Positions 59,076 through 64,000 of a stretch of 64,000 bases of DNA are shown here, piece after piece. The number at the start of each line of letters is the position of its first letter. Position 1 is the first letter of the stretch. Made by a program: the position numbers and the translations under genes. Below the pieces are notes generated by a model. It was not told the DNA's origin. It made no database searches and saw nothing but the letters and a program-made list of their open reading frames with translations. This DNA is from Pseudocercospora fijiensis CIRAD86 (lineage: Eukaryota > Ascomycota > Dothideomycetes > Mycosphaerellales > Mycosphaerellaceae), in contig NW_006921538.1 in NCBI RefSeq assembly GCF_000340215.1, positions 2,610,651 through 2,674,650 of the forward strand, in the 5' to 3' direction.

Positions 59076-60042
59076 AGTAGAATACTAACAACTCCTACTA
59101 TTCTACTATTCTAATCCTTTATAATACTACTATTACTACTACTAATACACTCCTTTCCGACAGCTTTAATAGCTAGGGCATTACGAGCACGCTATATAGC
59201 GAGCTCGACCTTAAATTTACACTCCTCGCCCGTATATAGTATATAATAGTCGTAGGCGCATAGGTTACTAAATCTAAAGTGCTTCGCCCTCTCTTCTACT
59301 CTCTATATACGCTTACGATATACCTCGCAGCGATAGTCCCTTAGATATACGGCTATATAGTTGCTATCCTTGCGGATATAATCCTCGAAAGCCTCGACCT
59401 TCTTCGTATAAATATCGAGCTCGGCATTCTTCGTAATTAATCGGTGTTCGACGCCCTCGTATTCCTTTAGTATTCGACGAGACTCCTATAACAACCCTTC
59501 TATAATAGCTTACTAAGCCGCTATATCCTTCTGCTATTAATTAAGCTAGTCCTAACCCTTTAGCGTCTTCTTCGGATTCTTACGGAGCCTCTTAGCGATA
59601 GGTTAGTCCGAGTCGCTGCTAGAAGAGGCAGCGGTAGTAGAAGAGGTAGATTAGCGTTTAATAATACCCTTCTTATCAATCGTTTAAGTCTATAGCGGCG
59701 GTAGCGGCAGTAGCGACAATAAGGTATCTACAACCTCCGATTTAGACTCGCTATCCGATAGCTATACGATTAGCTATAGTAGTCGATAGTATTCGCTATT
59801 TACCTACCTCGATTACTTCTACCCGCTTCTAACCTATTGTTAGTATAGGATTGTATAAGGAAAGAGGTAGAAATACGATAATTTGTAGGATCTATATACG
59901 CCGTAGTATTGCTATTCTATCCCTAAGAAACACCGACTAATTGACTAATTATAATTACAATTACATGCTTAGCAATTATATTCACAATTAATGTGATTGT
60001 AAGTAATTATGTAATTAATCTAATTAACAATTAACAACTATG
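59076..60042 (-). pseudogene. hAT-C 5' piece, coiled-coil-like N-terminal coding
   Basis: Minus strand. Between about 59700 and 59100 a frame with TAG/TAA breaks encodes a charged, coiled-coil-like protein (TTAASSSSDSD, then KRLRKNPKK, EYEGVEHRLITKNAELDIYT). It leads into hAT-C at 49126 once hAT-A is removed, so it is probably the transposase N terminus or an upstream ORF. AT-rich subterminal repeats (TAATTACAATTA-like) fill 59935-60042. Confidence 0.55.
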
Positions 60043-61282
60043 CTCTTAATATATATCGAATGTAATAGTGTAGCCTTGTAGCCGAAGAGTAACCTCTTTA
60101 AAGGGACTAAGAAACCTCCGTATATAAGCTAGCATCTTCTAATCGTCCTCGGATAGGCTAAACTCGCGCAGGTGCGGCATTCTATCGAAGAAGGTATTCA
60201 AAATCGGCCTTATTTGAATAGCCTCTTCTATTATTAGAAGCTAACTATTCTAGCGTGTTTCACCGGGGATCTTTAGTACTATATATAGCAGTTATAGCTA
60301 GGCTTTATAGACCTCTTAAAAGATGTTATTGTAGTCGTTCTTCTATAGAAGCTTAGCGAGTATAAATAGCCGTTATAATAGTCCTTGTTTAACGAAGCAC
60401 TCTACGTCTATATCGAGCTACCTCGATATAGAGATATTGTCGCTATCGTTGCTAAGCACTGTTTAATCAAATTCCTTACTTTTAGCGGCCTCTGCGTCCT
60501 TAGTAAATATAAAGGCTATAGTTACACGATTGAGAATGTAACTAATATAGCGGAGGCGGCGGTTCTTCTACGAGTAGCCTTGCGAGTCTATAAAGCGCTT
60601 AATAGCAAGATAAAGGGTATTATTGTTAGAGCCGCTATTAGTCGTTATCTAGCTAAGCCTGCTATTAGTAATCTCGAAGGTTAAGAAGTAAGGTAAGACG
60701 CTCTCGGCAAGGAAGTTACTAGTATAAGAACTAGGCGGAAGTTGTAGCAAATCTAGTAGTATTTAGACTAGTTAACCGCGTAGATTAATATACTAGCAAT
60801 TAATCGCCTAGAAGAACTTGTAGCCGTACTATAACTTCTATATATTAGTACAGAAGTAAAGACAGCTAAGTGCTTCTAATAGTGCTATCTTAACTCGTTC
60901 TCGCTAGCTCTCGAAGTTGTATAGAATACGAGGATATAGTAAGGTATAGCTCTTTAGAAGTACGCTTTCTGCGTAAGGATTAACCGCTAATATTAGGTCT
61001 CTAAATTCCTTCGTAACTAGTACGTTATAAGGAATGCTGCTAGCCGTAGTATAGCGAGCGAGAGCGTACCTAAACTTATCCTTATTAGCGGCTCCTTGTA
61101 GGATATTAATAGTCTTATCCGAGTTAATAACGCCTTGCCTCTTCTATAGCGCCGAGAGGTCAATCTGTATCTGTTTCTTCTATTAATAATTGCCTTCGAG
61201 CTTCCGTTTCTTAATACCGACAAAGATAAAGTGCTTCTTAGCTAGGTGCTAAGGCGCGTTACTAGAATTAGAGGCGTACCGG
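60043..61282 (-). pseudogene. hAT-B copy 2, second segment
   Basis: Resumes at the duplicated CTCTTAAT and follows hAT-B copy 1 in reverse complement. Contains the catalytic box as ITTNSGSNNNT near 60605-60635, again Asn for the first Asp. Ends at the LTR of a second gypsy-3 copy at 61283. Confidence 0.82.
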
Positions 61283-61560
61283 TATTAGCTAGTAACCGGC
61301 CCTACACCTATAGGCTAGTTTTAAGCCTATATAAGAGGCCTCCTTCTATAGAGTAGATAGATTATCAACCTCGTATAGTACATTGTTTATGTTACACTTC
61401 TATAATGCCTATATTATAGGGCTCTAGTTATTAGCCTAAGCGATAGTCTCGTTATCCTATCTTGCTAAACATAGCTGCCTATATTGCTATAGGTTATGTT
61501 ACCCTCGGTAGCCTATACTATTGCTATAAGTAGTAGTAGTAGTATTAGTTTCCGTCCTTT
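61283..61560 (+). repeat. 5' LTR of gypsy-3 copy 2
   Basis: TATTAGCTAGTAACCGGCCC ... TTTCCGTCCTTT, 278 bp, inverted relative to the other two LTRs. Followed by ATTAGAGCCGAAGGTAGGGC. Confidence 0.88.
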
Positions 61561-62232
61561 ATTAGAGCCGAAGGTAGGGCTATCTCTTTATATCTAACAA
61601 GTTCGGGTGTGTTAAAGGTAGTCTCTAGGTACGAATAGCTATAACCGAAGCGAGGGCACGATAAGAGCCTACGATACGGACGATACCGAAGTATCTTAAG
61701 GGGCCGTTACGACAAGCAGAGAAACCTCTTAACGAGGGCATCGCTTTAACCCCGAAAAGCTGCAAACCCTTAGGACTGTTACAGCTTAGGGCCTAGTCTA
61801 TAACTATAGCTAGCTTCTAAGGACTTAGCTCCGGGTCGAAGACCTATTTAGTACCGCTTACTCGAGATAAGCTACCGCCCGCCTAAGGAGGAGATAGACT
61901 AATTACCTATCGGCCTTGCTTAGTTTGCTAAGACTATCTATACGATAGCAATTTCTAGATTACAGGTCGGATACCTAGATAGTTCTCCTATCGACCGGGT
62001 AGATTGCTTCGGGATTCGCTACCTCGTTCGGATAGTGCTTAGCCTTCTACTAGAAAAAGAAGGTCCCCGCCCCCTACCTAGCTAAAGGAGATAATAATAG
62101 TTAGTAAAGCGGCTGGTTTCTAGGATCTAGGTATAAATAGAGATTGCAGTTCCTTCCTCCGAGCGGCTTTTGTCTAAATTTACTAAATTAAAGCTCCTAG
62201 GGGTATCTAGGCGACCCCTAGGAGGCTAAACT

Positions 62233-62259
62233 CTAATACTACCCTAGGGGTAATATTAG
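62233..62259. repeat. Boundary palindrome of gypsy-3 copy 2
   Basis: CTAATACTACCCTA/GGGGTAATATTAG, the counterpart of 46860-46886, in the leader before Gag. Confidence 0.7.
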
Positions 62260-62393
62260 AAGAAAACAGCCTAGTACACTATTTTCTCGTACAGCAACAT
62301 CGAAACAAACCAAACCTACAATATATACTAAAAACACTTTCCTATAGTATTATATTTCAAATTATTTCGTTTTAACTACTTTATAACAATCGA

Positions 62394-64000
62394 ATAAGCT
62401 CTAGCGAAAGCGAGCATTACGAATTAGCGGAATCTTCGGAATCTAATAACCTACTAGACCCTATTAACGAAGAAATTAGGCGACGACTAGTTGTTATAAG
62501 CGCTATCGACCTAGGGGCTATCGAGCCTTCTACGCCCGAGGCTCTCTATAATATCGTTATAAAGATAATTCAAGGGCAAACTAACCTTCTCCGTTAGAAT
62601 AGGCGTCGCCTACTAGAGCTAGGAAGTAGTAGGAACCCTTTGTTCGAAGGGTAGAACGCTATAGCGTACGTAGAACGCTTTAAGGATAACTTAGCCGAGT
62701 ATAGACTCGAAGAGGAGTCGGACTAGTACAAGGTCCGGTCCCTTACGAGGACTACTATTACTAAGCTTTACCGAACCCTTAGAACCCTAGTTAGCTACCT
62801 AGAAAAGGACGATAAGTCTAATACCGACTAGGAGGTCTTTAAGTAGGCCTTTATAAAGGAGTATCGGGACCGCGATAGCCGTCGTATTAAAGGCAGTCGT
62901 ACGTAGCTTAAGAACCTCTATATAGAAAGGCGCACCGAAGATAACGACCTAAAGGAGTACGTCCGCGAGTTTGTTAAGTTAGCGGACGGTATCGACTAGT
63001 AGGACCTCGAGAATTCTTAGAGAACGAGGCTGCTCCTTAAAGGGTTACCGTAGTCTATAGCTAAGCGTATCTTCCGTCGCTACAAGCTTAGCGAAGCTAA
63101 TCCCGAGACCTTTAGGAAGTACAAAGAGGTCCTAGAGACTATTAAGGACGACATTAATAGCTCCGCCGATGTAAAGAAGTTCATTTACGGCGAGGACCGG
63201 AATAACCTAGCCTAGGTAAGGAACGATACCTCGGGAACTAGAGGGCCTAAGTTTCTTCCTAAATCGTAAAGTAGTCCTAGTACCGTAACTCCTACTGTTA
63301 CTAAGCATTCTTAGGACGTTGCGGACTTAGCTGAATCCCTAGCCTAGCTTAACCTTAATACGAAAGCACTATAGCGAGTTAGGGAGGTCCTTAATACTAG
63401 TATACTAAAGGATGTACTACTAGTCTACTAGGTCTCCGATCCCAACTACCCTAAGGCCCCTTTAGTTAACGTCTATACTATACGGAAGATCTATTCTAAC
63501 TTAGATAGCAAGTGCTAAATGTGCGGCGGTTTTAAATATGTTTAATTAGACTACCCTATCTAGAAGGAGCTTCTTAAGAGGAAGCTCGTTATACAAGTAA
63601 ATAGTCGGTTCTACTATACCGATACCGGCGATAAGATTAACTTCGAGTAGGATCGTAGAGCCCCGAAGCTACCTTAACTTAGGAGTCTTCTAGAGAAGAA
63701 GTATAGTAGCAAGATCGAGTTTAAGGAGACTAGGAACAGTACCCTCGCCGCTATTACTAAACGAGAAACTTAGAAGATTAGGGCAAAACAGGTTAAGGAG
63801 CGGAGTAGTAACGGTACTACTAAGCCTATTAAAGTTAACTTTATGTCTTAGGACCCGGACGTAGTTACTAATGTTTACGCGGTTACTAAGAACAGTGTAG
63901 ATGTCTACGCTACTACAAGGTCCTAAACTCAGTCGTCCTAAACCTAGTCCTAGGGCAAGGGCAAGAGCCCGTAGAACCCTACCCGCCCTAGTGCGGCAGC
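62394..64000 (+). pseudogene. Gag of gypsy-3 copy 2 (RIPped, cut by window end)
   Basis: Start inferred at ATA 62394 (CGAATAAGC; ATG changed by RIP), giving SSSESEHYELAESSESNN. The gag region has LFEG(W)NAIAYVERFKDNL. The zinc knuckle near 63513-63560 reads C-Q-M-C-GGFK-Y-VQLD-Y: His and last Cys have become Tyr (CAT to TAT, TGC to TAC), while the second Cys, lost in the other copy, is intact. Breaks TAG. Confidence 0.82.

Larger units (their letters stand above)
34098..60042 (-). mobile_element. hAT-C, nested in hAT-B copy 2, itself carrying two insertions
   Basis: TIR ends: TATAGTTATTGATTGTTGAT at 34098 and, from the other side, CATAGTTGTTAATTGTTAAT ending at 60042. The target duplication CTCTTAAT is exact at 34090-34097 and 60043-60050, and hAT-B copy 1 shows the empty site (complement near 30216-30223). 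Its own sequence is in three pieces, 34098-35549, 47834-49126 and 59076-60042, about 3.7 kb together, split by a gypsy element and by hAT-A copy 2. Confidence 0.9.
61283..64000 (+). mobile_element. gypsy-3 family copy 2, plus orientation (runs off window)
   Basis: Begins with a 278-bp LTR (61283-61560), then leader, palindrome and Gag. Sequence matches the reverse complement of 47833 down to about 45120. It is inserted in hAT-B copy 2; the far end is outside the window. Confidence 0.9.

Overview
This window comes from a filamentous ascomycete (Pezizomycotina). The host genes have short GT-AG introns. The repeats carry heavy repeat-induced point mutation (RIP): CpA and TpG are depleted, TpA is inflated, CpG is kept, and reading frames are interrupted almost only by TAG and TAA where CAG, CAA or TGG are expected. 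The class (perhaps Dothideomycetes) cannot be fixed from the sequence alone. Only about 10 kb is non-RIPped host DNA; the rest is transposons.

Layout. 1-7064: right part of a large hAT transposon (hAT-A, copy 1). 7065-20105: RIPped Ty3/gypsy remains on the minus strand (at least two elements plus an unidentified ORF). 20106-27466: a host island with mevalonate kinase (ERG12), a 3-kb stretch with no convincing gene, a two-exon L-serine/threonine dehydratase, and the start of a decayed nonribosomal peptide synthetase (NRPS). 27467-31131: hAT-B copy 1, inserted in the NRPS with target duplication AGTGCAGC. 31132-33188: the NRPS continues (N-methyltransferase, A10, T, part of C, next A domain). 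33189 to beyond the end: hAT-B copy 2, cutting the NRPS again inside A3. That copy contains hAT-C (34098-60042, duplication CTCTTAAT). hAT-C in turn contains a 12.3-kb gypsy element with 278-bp LTRs (35550-47833) and a complete 9,949-bp hAT-A copy 2 (49127-59075, duplication AGTAGAAT). After hAT-C, hAT-B copy 2 resumes and is cut at 61283 by a second copy of the same gypsy family in opposite orientation.

The most unusual object is hAT-A. It has TIRs starting TAGACCCCG, an 8-bp duplication and a hAT transposase (ITTDNASNN motif, C-terminal hATC domain), but is about three times the usual size. It carries cargo: two different histone H3-fold genes (one with an H3-like lysine-rich tail, one leaning towards CenH3), and at least three unidentified genes. 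Most of its introns hold tandem GCCGGC-core repeats. A second unusual object is the gypsy element: its three ORF blocks (Gag-protease, Pol, and an unidentified ORF of about 929 codons) are each bounded by copies of one GC-centred palindrome.

All transposon genes seen here are RIP-inactivated, so the cargo is described as pseudogenes whose original reading is inferred by treating in-frame TAG/TAA as former Gln/Trp codons. No database search was run; statements about novelty are untested.
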